Positions 25,820 through 35,140 are shown, numbered from the stretch's first letter. The stretch: DNA of 64,000 nucleotides from Bacillus sp. A301a_S52 (GCA_024701455.1 JABXYP010000001.1:2236001-2300000), one strand, 5' to 3'. Made by a program: numbers and translations. The notes: a model not told the origin generated them from the sequence alone.

Positions 25820-26527
25820 CTAAAACAGTTGTATCAACCAATTGACGAAACTAAATGGCGAATAGCCTAACCATATAGAAATGCCTAAAATAAAACAAAT
25901 GACGCCTTGAGTAAGGAATAACGTACTCCATATGATTGAAGCAATCTTTGTAAGCTCTTCTAACAATCCAGCGTCCCCTGTCTCGTTTTTCTCGTTAAGC
26001 GTTAAGGTGAAAAGAACCCATGTACTTAAAAAGGCTTGAGTTAAGAGCATTATACCTATAATTGTTAAAAGCCACTCAAGCCATTGTAAATAATTATTAG
26101 CGTATAAAAAGTAAAGTACACTTAATACAGAGACGATCCACACCCAGCCAGTTAAGTTTCTTACCCAAAAAATAAGGTTATAAACGAGAATTGCTGTTAA
26201 TGTTAAAACTGATGGCATGATCCAATTTTGACCTAATGCATACAAAAACAGTACGCTAAACAAGGAAGCAAAAGGGTACCCGGCTAACAAAGTAAGGAAT
26301 CTGCCAAATGTAGACCTATGTCGAGTGATAGCAAGGCCACCGGTATTGGCAAATAACGAAATGCTAGACACTCTTCCACCTGTCAAAATAGCCGCAACTG
26401 CATGACCAGTTTCATGAATCATCGTATTAAACAATTTGAAATAGCGGCCGATCACAGGCAAATAACTTAAACAGCCAATAATAAACATCCATAAGGCAAC
26501 CTCAAGATATGATGTCACTATCATCAA
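25820..26527 (-). CDS. M50B-type membrane metalloprotease-like protein
   Basis: The 235-residue protein has about seven membrane segments and the zinc motif HETGHA (about residues 38-43), with a DAGLLEEL stretch near 190 that may supply the third ligand. This matches Peptidase_M50B proteins rather than classical SpoIVFB. The substrate is unknown. The start overlaps the stop of the Cof phosphatase gene in an ATGA arrangement, so the two are translationally coupled on the minus strand. Confidence 0.8.
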   Translation of the reverse strand: MMIVTSYLEVALWMFIIGCLSYLPVIGRYFKLFNTMIHETGHAVAAILTGGRVSSISLFANTGGLAITRHRSTFGRFLTLLAGYPFASLFSVLFLYALGQNWIMPSVLTLTAILVYNLIFWVRNLTGWVWIVSVLSVLYFLYANNYLQWLEWLLTIIGIMLLTQAFLSTWVLFTLTLNEKNETGDAGLLEELTKIASIIWSTLFLTQGVICFILGISIWLGYSPFSFVNWLIQLF

Positions 26528-27285
26528 CTCACTGGATTGATAGCAAAGCGGTAGATGGCTTTAGCTACACCATCTTCATTATTAGAGCTACTTACCCAGT
26601 CAGCTTCTTTTTTTAACGCATCCTGTGCATTTCCCATAGCAACACCGATGCCGGCTTCTTTAATCATGGCCATGTCATTTAAACTGTCCCCTACAGCTAA
26701 AGTGTTTTCCATTTGGCATTGGAGCTTGCTGCATAGTTTAGCTAAGGCTACAGCTTTATTAACACCAGCCGCATTTACTTCAATGTTAGTTAAACTCGAA
26801 TTGGTCACTTCAAGCTCATCATGTTTGGACAATAAATCAAAAAGAGTCTTCCTAACTGTATCGTCTTCAATTTGGAAGCCAAACTTTAACCATTCCCGAC
26901 TAAATAAATCATCCGGCATGTCATTTCGCCACACTCGGTCTACGGAAGCGGCCCAATGTTCTGCCTTATGTTCATGTTTAAGTTTAAACAACATATCAAT
27001 AAGATCCGTTTTTAATAAATTTCGTTCTACTAATTCGCCAGAAACGTGCCAAATTTCACTTCCATTGCCTGTGATGAGGTATGACGTAAGCTTTAAGTCT
27101 TTTGCATATTCCTCACACGCAGCTAATGATCTACCAGTACTTAATACGACATCAATACCTTTTACTTGTGCCTCGTATATGGCTTGCCGAACTCGTTCAG
27201 ATACGTGGTGATCATCGTTAAGTAATGTGCCATCCATATCTAGAGCGATTAGCTTAATGTCAGGTATTTTATTATTCAGTGACAT
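26524..27285 (-). CDS. Cof-type HAD phosphatase
   Basis: The 253-residue protein has all HAD motifs: I (ALDMDGTLLND), II (VVLSTGR), III (Lys in NKAVALAKL) and IV (VGDSLNDMAMIKEAG), with a type IIB cap between II and III and the typical AMGNA end motif. It dephosphorylates small metabolites such as sugar phosphates or flavin and PLP phosphates; the substrate cannot be assigned. First gene of a two-gene unit with the M50-like protein. Confidence 0.9.
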   Translation of the reverse strand: MSLNNKIPDIKLIALDMDGTLLNDDHHVSERVRQAIYEAQVKGIDVVLSTGRSLAACEEYAKDLKLTSYLITGNGSEIWHVSGELVERNLLKTDLIDMLFKLKHEHKAEHWAASVDRVWRNDMPDDLFSREWLKFGFQIEDDTVRKTLFDLLSKHDELEVTNSSLTNIEVNAAGVNKAVALAKLCSKLQCQMENTLAVGDSLNDMAMIKEAGIGVAMGNAQDALKKEADWVSSSNNEDGVAKAIYRFAINPVS

Positions 27286-27331
27286 TACCTACCACAACTC
27301 CCTTACTTTTTCAGTTGTTGCATGCGACTAT

Positions 27332-28144
27332 TTACGTTCGAGGCATGTTTCTTCCATAATAAATTTCATCCATTTCATGCTGGAGCTTTTGGGTGATTAT
27401 TTCTTGTTCAGCTTGTGTGAGCGCCTCTTTTTTATATCCAAATAAATAATCATCTAAATTAAAGGCTTTTAGCTTACATTTTGTATGGAAAATATTCTCC
27501 TGATAAATGTTGACATCTATCATATGATAGTCATTTTTGACAGTCTCAGGAATATAATTTTGAATTGACGTAATATCATGGTCAATAAATAACTTGTGAC
27601 CTTTAACATCACGTGTGAACCCTCTTACTTTGTAATCAATCGTCATAATATCAGTATCAAACGAGTGAATTAAGTAATTTAATGCTTTTAGTGGTGATAT
27701 TTCGCCACAGGTGGATACATCAATATCTGCTCGAAACGTGCTTATGCCATCTTCAGGATTATACTCTGGATAAGTATGTACCGTAATATGACTTTTATCG
27801 AGATGCAACACAGAGGCTTCAGGTAAAGGTCCAGGAGACTCTTCAAAAGCTGACTTCGGTGCTTCTTCTACCGGTCCCTCTGCCACAAGCATCGTCACAC
27901 TGGCTCCCTGCGGTTCATAGTCCTGCATCGCAACATTTAATACATATGCTCCAATCATACTGGCAACATCTTTTAATATTTCAGTTAATCGCTCAGCATT
28001 ATACTGCTCATCAATATAATTAATATATGCTTCCCGTTCCTCTTTCGTTTTTGTATAACATACATCGTACATATTAAAGCTCAACGACTTTGTTAAATTG
28101 TTAAAGTCATGCAGTTGTATACGTTCTTCAGGTGTTAAACTCAT
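27332..28144 (-). CDS. speD: S-adenosylmethionine decarboxylase proenzyme, long (E. coli type)
   Basis: The 270-residue protein matches the E. coli-type enzyme along its length: self-cleavage site [14 protein letters not shown] with Ser118 becoming the pyruvoyl group, [43 protein letters not shown], and a C-terminal EIYYGRNMP. It makes decarboxylated SAM, the aminopropyl donor for spermidine. B. subtilis uses a short class of about 126 residues instead. No speE lies nearby. The start follows GGGGAATGATCAC. Confidence 0.94.
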   Translation of the reverse strand: MSLTPEERIQLHDFNNLTKSLSFNMYDVCYTKTKEEREAYINYIDEQYNAERLTEILKDVASMIGAYVLNVAMQDYEPQGASVTMLVAEGPVEEAPKSAFEESPGPLPEASVLHLDKSHITVHTYPEYNPEDGISTFRADIDVSTCGEISPLKALNYLIHSFDTDIMTIDYKVRGFTRDVKGHKLFIDHDITSIQNYIPETVKNDYHMIDVNIYQENIFHTKCKLKAFNLDDYLFGYKKEALTQAEQEIITQKLQHEMDEIYYGRNMPRT

Positions 28145-28446
28145 GTGATCATTCCCCGTTTATAAAGATTATGTATGGTTAGTAAAATCATTAGATATCA
28201 TTGGTGGCACACGTTCCTTATGTATGTTTCACTTTTTCTCACGATTTAAACGTTTAACAGTTCGTTTTTATAGGTGGTAATGCGCTAGCAATACTTTTTT
28301 TAATAGTGTTTACACTCTTCTTCTCTTCAATAAAATCCACAGATCGCCCTTTCAGATAGTGCCTTTAGTTAACCCATTAACTATAAAGTATTATAGAGGT
28401 AATTAATATGCCCATCAACTAGAAATAAAAAGGACATATAAGAAAA

Positions 28447-28585
28447 TGTATCACAGATAAGCGTCCGTAAACCACCCTGCTCAAAATAGATAGGAAAGAT
28501 AAAGCTATTTAGGTGAGAGATAACGGGCGCTAATATTCTGATTCACTCAACGACCAAAACTCCCACTGATTGTAGATTCGCTTAT
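28447..28585 (+). repeat. Copy C of the dispersed ~135-bp repeat (full)
   Basis: It begins TGTATCACAGATAAGCGTCC and ends CCCACTGATTGTAGATTCG. The stem-forming blocks GCGTCCGTAA and TAACGGGCGC, and the CCCTGCTCAAAATAGA block, are all present. The surrounding gap (28145-29112) otherwise holds only the MFS remnant and small stem-loops. Confidence 0.8.
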
Positions 28586-28594
28586 AATACATTC

Positions 28595-28878
28595 CTGTGT
28601 CTTAGACGTTTACGATTTAGCTTCAAGACACGTAAGTAAAAAGGCTGTAAAAATGACAACCTTTTTGCAAGTAAGCCTGCAAAGGGTGGAGTTAGTATAG
28701 CGGAGAGTAGTGTGAATATTCCAGTGACTAAACCAACCTAACTAGCCCCACTTCCTATTTCAGTAACAAATAAAGGAAGAGTAGGTAATAACATCTCGAA
28801 GATCATAAATACCTATGAGTTGGAAACTACCACAAACACGAATGATAGTGTGCAAATTTTACTATTTATGTGTACCAC
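28595..28878 (-). pseudogene. Remnant of an MFS transporter N-terminus
   Basis: On the minus strand a good ribosome binding site (AGGAGGAGATATAA) is followed by GTG 28878. The translation contains MLLPTLPLFVTEIGSGAS, VGLVTGIFTLLSAILTPPFAG, the first two helices and loop of drug-resistance type MFS proteins. In-frame TAG codons interrupt it twice, and it ends after about 95 codons instead of about 400. It is non-functional. It lies next to repeat copy C. Confidence 0.8.
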
Positions 28879-28981
28879 TTATATCTCCTCCTAATAAATA
28901 ATTATTACATCCATCATTACATCTGACTAATGTCAGTATAAGTGCAAGTGGTGGTAAAAGCAGCATTGTTGAATAAAAAAA

Positions 28982-29002
28982 CGATTATCATAGTGATAAT
29001 CG
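28982..29002. terminator. Short stem-loop in the speD-HPr gap
   Basis: CGATTATCA (28982-28990) pairs with TGATAATCG (28994-29002). Seven A residues lie on its left, which would give T-run on the minus strand. It could be a minus-strand terminator. A second weak stem (CTCAC/GTGAG, about 29035-29048) with TTTTT to its right could work on plus. Confidence 0.5.
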
Positions 29003-29081
29003 AATTAGAAACTTTTTAAGTTTGAAAAATGACCCTCACAAGTGTGAGAGCCTTTTTAATCACTAGGATGTATCCCAGTCT

Positions 29082-29109
29082 CTTTCACTAATTAATTGAT
29101 TAGTGAAAG
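29082..29109 (-). terminator. Stem-loop just after the HPr-like gene
   Basis: CTTTCACTAAT (29082-29092) pairs with ATTAGTGAAAG (29099-29109), 3 bp beyond the stop of the HPr-like gene. It lacks a T-run. Confidence 0.55.
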
Positions 29110-29112
29110 TCT

Positions 29113-29394
29113 CTATACTTTTACCGGTGATTCAGCACCTGTTTTTTCAAAAAACGCTCCTACCTGATCGAGTGCTTCTTTTGCATCTGAGCCATCTGCA
29201 GTGATAAAGAAATGATCATTTTCTTTCATACTGATAATGATGTTTGCAGTTCCAAGAACGCATTTTGAGTTATAAGCTGTCATATTTTTGTGAATATAAA
29301 TATCACTGCTAAACGTACTGCATAGCTGGACGAGTTTTAAAACTTTGGACATGTTAAATGGCTCATTTAGCTGAATGTCCTTCGAGAGTTTCAT
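29113..29394 (-). CDS. HPr-fold protein lacking both phosphorylation sites
   Basis: The 93-residue protein aligns with HPr over its length: LVQLCSTFSSDIYI with LVQTASKYDADVNL, NSKCVLG with NLKSIMG, and FFITADGSDAKEALDQVGAFF with the last strand and helix. The GIHARPA active-site loop is replaced by PFNMSK, so His15 corresponds to Asn14, and the regulatory Ser46 corresponds to Cys45. It therefore cannot be phosphorylated by Enzyme I or HPr kinase in the usual way. Unlike Crh, which keeps Ser46, both sites are lost. Possible roles are binding of HPr partners or a structural function. Not linked to PTS genes. Confidence 0.75.
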   Translation of the reverse strand: MKLSKDIQLNEPFNMSKVLKLVQLCSTFSSDIYIHKNMTAYNSKCVLGTANIIISMKENDHFFITADGSDAKEALDQVGAFFEKTGAESPVKV

Positions 29395-29637
29395 CGTTAA
29401 CCTCCTTATGACTCGTATAGCGTTCTATTGGCTAATATATTACTAGCAATTTGAACGTTAACGGGCTATTTTGTTAGATAATTTATCGCTTTTTTTGTTA
29501 CTACCGTAAAATGTGACACAATGGCATACTTTTAATATATGATCATTCTAATATCTGGTTTGAGTACCTCCCTACAAAAAAATTAAACTTGAGATGATTT
29601 TCTCAAGCTTAATTTAAGCCTATGAACGGGAGCTTAT

Positions 29638-29928
29638 TTATATCCATGAAAAGCGAGGAGGTGTGGATGATTCCTCTGTCTTTTTTTCGGAACGGCTCTT
29701 CTCCTCTTCAGATTGCGGTTGCTCAGATTCGGATTTTGTTGGCTTCACTTCCTCCTGTGGTTGATCTTGAGGTAATGGGGCTCGTGCACCAAACAAAAAG
29801 TCTGACCAAGGATCTCTTCGTACAATGGTTTGTTCTGCTTCTTCTTGTAATGGTTGTTTTTCTGCAATATTTTCAGTTGACTTTTTACCTTGCTGTTGGG
29901 ACTGCTTCTTACTGACCTTCTCTTCCAT
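29638..29928 (-). CDS. Disordered Glu/Gln/Ser-rich protein with DPWSDFLFG motif
   Basis: AAGGAGGG lies 8 nt before the start, supporting this strand over a 97-residue open frame on the other. The 96-residue product is highly polar, rich in Gln, Glu, Lys and Ser, without membrane segments. The only ordered-looking element is RRDPWSDFLFGARAP near residues 37-51, resembling short aromatic D-x-F/W-x-x-x-x-FG motifs in Bacillus coat-associated proteins. The function is unknown. It stands alone. Confidence 0.65.
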   Translation of the reverse strand: MEEKVSKKQSQQQGKKSTENIAEKQPLQEEAEQTIVRRDPWSDFLFGARAPLPQDQPQEEVKPTKSESEQPQSEEEKSRSEKKTEESSTPPRFSWI

Positions 29929-30322
29929 ATTTATTGCCCTCCTTCTTAATGATGTCTAACATAGTGTATTCATTGCTTTGACTGATGATTGGGCGAATGA
30001 CGTTTAATTTATTGAAAGAATGTGAGATAACGACACAGTGGGAATTTGGTGCGAACCATCATTGATCATAGAGGAGAAGAACATGCATTAATGTTCATTC
30101 GTACGACCATAGTTTCTTTAATTAAACGATATAAACATAAATTAAATGGAAAATTTAAACCTTATTAGCTTTTCATATCTAATGATGAGAATGTTTAAAT
30201 GCTAATTCAGGCTTTGTTTAGGACTAAAACCCAAAAACCCCCACAAGAGGCTGAAAGATAATAAAGGTTGTCCAGTAGTCCCAGATGAGGGAATATAGCC
30301 ACATCCGGAAAAATAGCTCAAA
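29929..30322. other. Gene-free gap
   Basis: No supported gene is seen in these 394 bp. A short plus-strand frame ending about 30170 (EHALMFIRTTIVSLIKRY) could be the tail of a decayed gene, but I do not recognise it. GAACAT with ATGTTC (about 30078-30095) forms a small palindrome. Confidence 0.4.
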
Positions 30323-31036
30323 TCACACTTTTAGACAACGAATGACGGCATAGCCTAGATGATCTCTGTATTTTCTCATGAGTTTTTCATGCTCATCAAG
30401 TATATCTAAGTAATGTAAATCGATAGTTGGCGTCAGCTCAATTTTATAAGGTGTTTGATCAGCTACAAATGCGAGTTCTTTTACTTCAATTAACTCTGTG
30501 TTCACAAAATGAGCTTGAATCACCTCATCAATCCATTCATTGACTGTACGTATGCCAGATAAGGTATAAAAAGTTTGAATCTCTTCATAATCAGCAGGCT
30601 CGACGGAATTTATTAAGCACATTTCATTTAAATACAACGCTCCCCCACTTTTTAATGTTCGATAGCATTCCTTAAAAGCCTTTCTTGTGTCACAAAAGGC
30701 GAGTACCGATTCAGATATAATGGCATCAAATATGTTATTAGGAAAGGGGAGTTTTTCTATTTGTGCTTGATGAACCTTTACATTTTGAAAGGTTTCTAAC
30801 TGTTTAGAGGCTTTTATGACCATGTTAGGATGATTATCTACAGCATCAATTTGACAATCAAGCGCTTTAGCTAAGCGAAAAGCTGTTTTACCAGTGCCGC
30901 ATCCAATGTCTAATAAACGATGCGATTTTTCGAAAGCTCCATGAGCTATCATTTCCTCTGTCATAGCCTCCCCACCAGGATGAGCAGAATCGATGGCTAA
31001 GGCTGCGAGCATATCCATATATGTTGCATGCATCAT
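30323..31036 (-). CDS. Class I SAM-dependent methyltransferase
   Basis: The 237-residue protein has motif I LLDIGCGTGKTAFRLA (about residues 37-52), an acidic residue in IDAVDNHPNMV for ribose binding, and the PFPNNIFDAIISESVL block of the UbiE/Methyltransf_11 group. The substrate is unknown; the C-terminal part lacks diagnostic features. An AGGAGGG site precedes the ATG-ATG start. Probably expressed alone, since a terminator lies upstream of it. Confidence 0.85.
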   Translation of the reverse strand: MMHATYMDMLAALAIDSAHPGGEAMTEEMIAHGAFEKSHRLLDIGCGTGKTAFRLAKALDCQIDAVDNHPNMVIKASKQLETFQNVKVHQAQIEKLPFPNNIFDAIISESVLAFCDTRKAFKECYRTLKSGGALYLNEMCLINSVEPADYEEIQTFYTLSGIRTVNEWIDEVIQAHFVNTELIEVKELAFVADQTPYKIELTPTIDLHYLDILDEHEKLMRKYRDHLGYAVIRCLKV

Positions 31037-31094
31037 CAGTTTTTCCCTCCTTTCTGTAACGTTATTCTGGATAAACTAAAAGTGTGCGCCTATA

Positions 31095-31140
31095 AGAAAA
31101 AACCTTCGGAGAGGGGAACTTTTCCAAAGGTTTCTTTTTT
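31095..31140 (-). terminator. Terminator of the 47-residue protein gene
   Basis: AAACCTTCGGA (31100-31110) pairs imperfectly with TTCCAAAGGTTT (31122-31133). On the minus strand a T-run (complement of 31095-31100) follows; a plus-strand T-run exists too. Confidence 0.65.
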
Positions 31141-31174
31141 TGAAAGCGAAAAGGGGTATTGGTTTGTTTTTAAA

Positions 31175-31318
31175 TCAAATTTTGGTATTTTTCTTTTTAG
31201 CTCTTTCTTGCTCTTTACTTAATACTTCTCCCTTATGGTTAGTATCTGGAGATTTTCCAAGTGAGTTTACACTTGTTGTTACCCGATTTTCACTATGAGC
31301 AGTTTGTTTGTCTGTCAT
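31175..31318 (-). CDS. 47-residue hydrophilic small protein
   Basis: AGGAGGTGACTATC precedes ATG 31318, a near-perfect ribosome binding site, and a terminator follows the stop. The product begins MTDKQTAHSENRVTTSV, has SLGKSPDTNHKGEVLSKEQ and ends with a basic run ERAKKKNTKI. It resembles minor small acid-soluble spore proteins in size and composition, but I cannot place it in a named family. It lies between dynA and the methyltransferase gene. Confidence 0.6.
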   Translation of the reverse strand: MTDKQTAHSENRVTTSVNSLGKSPDTNHKGEVLSKEQERAKKKNTKI

Positions 31319-31384
31319 GATAGTCACCTCCTAGTTGTAAGTCAGTGTAACCACATGCTTCGAAATTATAACGCTAAATATCTT

Positions 31385-34300
31385 TTAAGTATGTTTTGTT
31401 AAGCTAACAAACTCATCGTTTAGCCGTACTTGCTCATTAGAATCAAGTATAGCATCAAAGCGTTCCCCTTCTGCATTAATAGCCGTAATTAATTGTGCTT
31501 TAGTCTCTTTTTCTATCTTTGATAATTGACTTTTCAGCTCATCACTTACACCTTTTTCAAATTGTTGAATAATGGAAGACGTGCGCTCATTTACTTCTGA
31601 TATAACACATTCTTTGACAACTTTTATATTTCCGCTTTCAAAAAAATCTTTTTTAGATTTTATATAAGAGCGATAGTGATCCACTTCAAGAATGGTTAGC
31701 TTCACGTGTTCATGCCAATGTTGCAACGAAACAGAAAATCCATTACTGTCACGTGAAAAATGAGGAAGTGATGTCTTAATTGTCTCTGTTTCAGCCTCTA
31801 ACCAGCTATCTACGACTTGTTTTACAATGTTTTCTAATTTTAGTAATAGAGCTTCTAGTTCTTGATTAAGAAAGTTTTCTACATGTAAAAGCAAATTCTG
31901 CAAAGCGGCTATTAGCTGTTGTTGAAGCGCCTTTTTAGTCGTTCCTGTGAGCACTGATACATTCACAGCCTCTGGAAAAAGATCATTTAAGACATAGATT
32001 ATTCGTTGTCTCAAAAAAAGTGTAAACTGATCTAATTCGTGAAAAATTTCCTGCTCAACCGTGTTAAATGATGTGGTTTTAATGCGGGTTATTTCGATAG
32101 TTGTGGATACCCTTAAATCTTCTTTCAATTTCTGTTGAGATGCTTTGTCATGATTAATCACGGCTAACGTCTCTGACATTTTATTTTTATAACTAGCTAT
32201 TTTATCAGAAATTAGCTGAAAAGATAACGCTTTTAATTCTAAAATAGTGTTTTTGTAAAATGTTTCTTCAAATACTGAGAAACTTGTAGAGTGTGATTTT
32301 CCCTCACGCTTTGCTTTTAAACCCTCTTTACTTGACAGAGTGAAAAGCCTAGGGGTGTTAATGCCCTCTTTATTTAATGTGTCTGCTACATGATTTGTCA
32401 CGGTAGTCAATTCTCCATTATTAGCAGCTAAGTCTGAAGCATTGATAATGAAGTATAACTTGTTTGTATTAAAGCTATCGTTTATACTTGCCATCTGTTG
32501 TAGGAAATAACGATCTGTTTTAGAAAAAGCATGGTGATAGTATGTTAAATAAAAAATAGCATCCGACTGCTTCATATGCTGGAACGCGACTTTCGTGTGG
32601 CGGGCATGTATCGAATTAATCCCTGGTGTATCAACGATAACAATTCCCTCTCTTGTTAAATGGCAATCATAATAAATATCTACCTGGTCAACAAGACAGG
32701 CCACTTCTTCATCCACTGTAAAATGCTCTAATTGTTCGAGTGGAGCTGTATGGATGGACCCTAATGTCCACGTAGATTTAGATAGTGCCTTTTGTACCGT
32801 TTCTAAATAGCCAATACCATTCTTTTGCCAGTGAGACATATGGATGGTTTTAGGAGCGCGCCACTTTTTGAGTGATGCAAGGGTGACGTCTAATCCGAGA
32901 CTCTTAGCAACATTTGAAACATCACTCTTTAACAAGGCCTCCGTTTTAAAGAAAATAACAGCAGTCCGATGCAAATGTTGATGATTAGGTGCTTTTACGG
33001 TATTAACTGTTGCTGTAGTAGGATGGGGAGAAACCGGCATAATATTGTCCCCTAATAACGCGTTGGCAAAGCTCGATTTTCCAGCGCTGAATGCACCGAA
33101 AAGAGAGATAATAAACGTTTGATTTTCATACCGCTTTATTCTATTTAGTATTTGCTGGCGCTCTCTAAATAATAGCTGTGCGTCTTCATTATCTATGAGT
33201 GGTTTTTTCCAGTTTTTTATTACTTCGTCTACTTTATGCTCATCTAAACTAATTGTTTTCGTGTATTGGTTGCTAATAGCTTTATCACCTAATGTGTGAG
33301 ACACAGAGTCATCTTTTACTGGAAGAAAAGGAAGTTTGTCAGTAGTTGGATAATCTAACTGATAGGCGTTGGATAAATCGTGATAAAACATTGGATCACC
33401 TGGTAATTGAGCAAGAATGCTGTCTACCATACGGATATGCTCTTCCCATTCATTCTCGATCTCAGATAATTGTATTAAAAGATGGTGAATGTTAGCATCA
33501 TCGCCCTGTTTACTCATTAATTCTTCTTCTCTTTTTTTCGCCTCCGCCATTCCTTCTATATAGTCTGTCACTAAAGCTTCTGCTTGTTGCTTCACATTTT
33601 TAACAATGTGATGAGATACCTCTTTCGTTAGCTGATAAACATAATCACCGTTGACTCGACCTGTTTTAACATGTGTGTCAAGCCACTCATTTGTTACAGT
33701 AAATGAAATATGATGTAATTTATCATTAAAAGCTTCTTTATTAGTCAGATCGTTAGTATTAAAAGTATTAAAATACGATTTCAAATGGAAAATTAACTGG
33801 GTTTTAATGTTATCTTGTAATTCCAAGATTAATTTGTTGACGCGTTTTCGTTGTTCCTCATATGTTTTTTTCCTCGCGAAAATGACGCCTTTTTTAAACC
33901 CTTTCTTTTTACTTTCAAGCCAGCTTCGCATAAGTTCGGTGGTTGTATAAGGAAACAAATTCACATTGTTAAAAAGCCGTTTCGTATTACTTTGAAATTG
34001 CTCAAATACGTTCTTATCGTAATGACGAATATCTTGTAGATGCTTTTCAACCGTACCATTTTCTTGAATGGGTTCAGGGGAAAACCCAGCTTCTACTATA
34101 GCATCTTCTACCTCTTTCTTAGCCGCTAATTTTTCATCATATCCCCTTCCTTTAACTTCTTTTAAAAACGCTTTCAAAAGTCTTTTGTTAGAACGCTCGG
34201 TAAAGGAGGGACTATTATATAAAAGAGATTTAACATGTGTTTCGATAAGATTAAACTCGTTTGCAGGGTGAGTACTATCCACCATCGACGTAAAAAACAG

Positions 34301-34978
34301 CTGTAAATAATGGATGTTCCATTTTTTAAACGTCGATTCTGCCGTTTTCTGATAGCTTTCTAATGATATCTCACTATCATCGTGCTTATCAATTTGATTA
34401 ACAACTAAGAATAATGGCTTTCCTTCCTTTGATAACTGTTTTAAAAATTGAAGGTTAGTTTCTGATTTCACATGATTATAATCCATCACATAGACGACAA
34501 CATCTGTTGTCATAAGTTGATTCAGTGTGAGAGACTGATGCGAGTCATCGGTGGAGTCTACTCCTGGTGTATCGACAATGACACCTGATTCGCCTAAAAA
34601 TTCAAGAGGGAGTTGTAACGAAATAGATGAAATAGCTTGTCCGTCTTTTCCCCATTTCTTAACCTCGTCCCATGGAATAGTGTGGCTATATGACTGGACA
34701 ATCGAATTCGATGTATCCCTCAAGGTCATTTTAGGAAAGCCATTCGATATTTGTACCACATTAGCGCTCGTTGGGATTGGGCTTGAAGGTAAAACATCGG
34801 ATGCTGTCAAACGATTTAATAATGTAGATTTCCCGGCCGAAAAGTGACCACAAAAAGCTATTTCAAATGTCTTCTCACTATATTTTTTTTGCAACTTCTG
34901 AAGACGATCAGCTTCATCAGCAGTGAGCTCAAGCTGTTTATCTATGAAAGCATATATTGTCTCAAGTGTTTCCATCAT
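31385..34978 (-). CDS. dynA: Tandem dynamin-like GTPase DynA
   Basis: The protein of about 1197 residues holds two complete dynamin modules, as in B. subtilis DynA (YpbR, 1193 residues). Module one has the P-loop GHFSAGKSTLLNRL (about 44-57), DTPGVDSTDDSH and the NQID base motif. Module two has GAFSAGKSSFANALLG (about 626-641) and DTPGINSIHARH. Long helical stalk segments follow each. DynA tethers and fuses membranes and helps protect against membrane damage and phage. Start at ATG 34978 or 34975, after AAGGAAGGTGG; a GTG just before lies within that site. Monocistronic. Confidence 0.95.
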   Translation of the reverse strand: MMETLETIYAFIDKQLELTADEADRLQKLQKKYSEKTFEIAFCGHFSAGKSTLLNRLTASDVLPSSPIPTSANVVQISNGFPKMTLRDTSNSIVQSYSHTIPWDEVKKWGKDGQAISSISLQLPLEFLGESGVIVDTPGVDSTDDSHQSLTLNQLMTTDVVVYVMDYNHVKSETNLQFLKQLSKEGKPLFLVVNQIDKHDDSEISLESYQKTAESTFKKWNIHYLQLFFTSMVDSTHPANEFNLIETHVKSLLYNSPSFTERSNKRLLKAFLKEVKGRGYDEKLAAKKEVEDAIVEAGFSPEPIQENGTVEKHLQDIRHYDKNVFEQFQSNTKRLFNNVNLFPYTTTELMRSWLESKKKGFKKGVIFARKKTYEEQRKRVNKLILELQDNIKTQLIFHLKSYFNTFNTNDLTNKEAFNDKLHHISFTVTNEWLDTHVKTGRVNGDYVYQLTKEVSHHIVKNVKQQAEALVTDYIEGMAEAKKREEELMSKQGDDANIHHLLIQLSEIENEWEEHIRMVDSILAQLPGDPMFYHDLSNAYQLDYPTTDKLPFLPVKDDSVSHTLGDKAISNQYTKTISLDEHKVDEVIKNWKKPLIDNEDAQLLFRERQQILNRIKRYENQTFIISLFGAFSAGKSSFANALLGDNIMPVSPHPTTATVNTVKAPNHQHLHRTAVIFFKTEALLKSDVSNVAKSLGLDVTLASLKKWRAPKTIHMSHWQKNGIGYLETVQKALSKSTWTLGSIHTAPLEQLEHFTVDEEVACLVDQVDIYYDCHLTREGIVIVDTPGINSIHARHTKVAFQHMKQSDAIFYLTYYHHAFSKTDRYFLQQMASINDSFNTNKLYFIINASDLAANNGELTTVTNHVADTLNKEGINTPRLFTLSSKEGLKAKREGKSHSTSFSVFEETFYKNTILELKALSFQLISDKIASYKNKMSETLAVINHDKASQQKLKEDLRVSTTIEITRIKTTSFNTVEQEIFHELDQFTLFLRQRIIYVLNDLFPEAVNVSVLTGTTKKALQQQLIAALQNLLLHVENFLNQELEALLLKLENIVKQVVDSWLEAETETIKTSLPHFSRDSNGFSVSLQHWHEHVKLTILEVDHYRSYIKSKKDFFESGNIKVVKECVISEVNERTSSIIQQFEKGVSDELKSQLSKIEKETKAQLITAINAEGERFDAILDSNEQVRLNDEFVSLTKHT

Positions 34979-35051
34979 ATCCACCTTCCTTACTTCTTTT
35001 ACTATATCGAAATTTCACTTAAATGAGAAGTAAGCGCTCTATATGTGAAAC

Positions 35052-35085
35052 AAAAAAACCCATTGCAAGCTTAGAACAATGGGTT
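35052..35085 (-). terminator. Terminator of fabF
   Basis: AACCCATTG (35057-35065) pairs with CAATGGGTT (35077-35085), and seven T residues follow on the minus strand (complement of 35052-35058). Confidence 0.85.
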
Positions 35086-35140
35086 GGACGAGAGGGAATC
35101 CGTATATATGAAGGAAAGTTTAACAGAAACGTTTAAATTA

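Noticed and set aside
26555..27211. 218-codon plus-strand frame opposite the Cof phosphatase gene
   Set aside because: It is a shadow of the HAD gene. It has no ribosome binding site and is rich in Ser and Leu without a recognisable fold, while the minus frame has all HAD motifs.
28982..29109. CRISPR array
   Set aside because: Several hairpins lie close together, but they differ in sequence and spacing; there are no regular repeats in the window.
29622..29915. 97-codon plus-strand frame
   Set aside because: The opposite-strand gene has AAGGAGGG at correct spacing and ordinary composition; the plus frame has no site.
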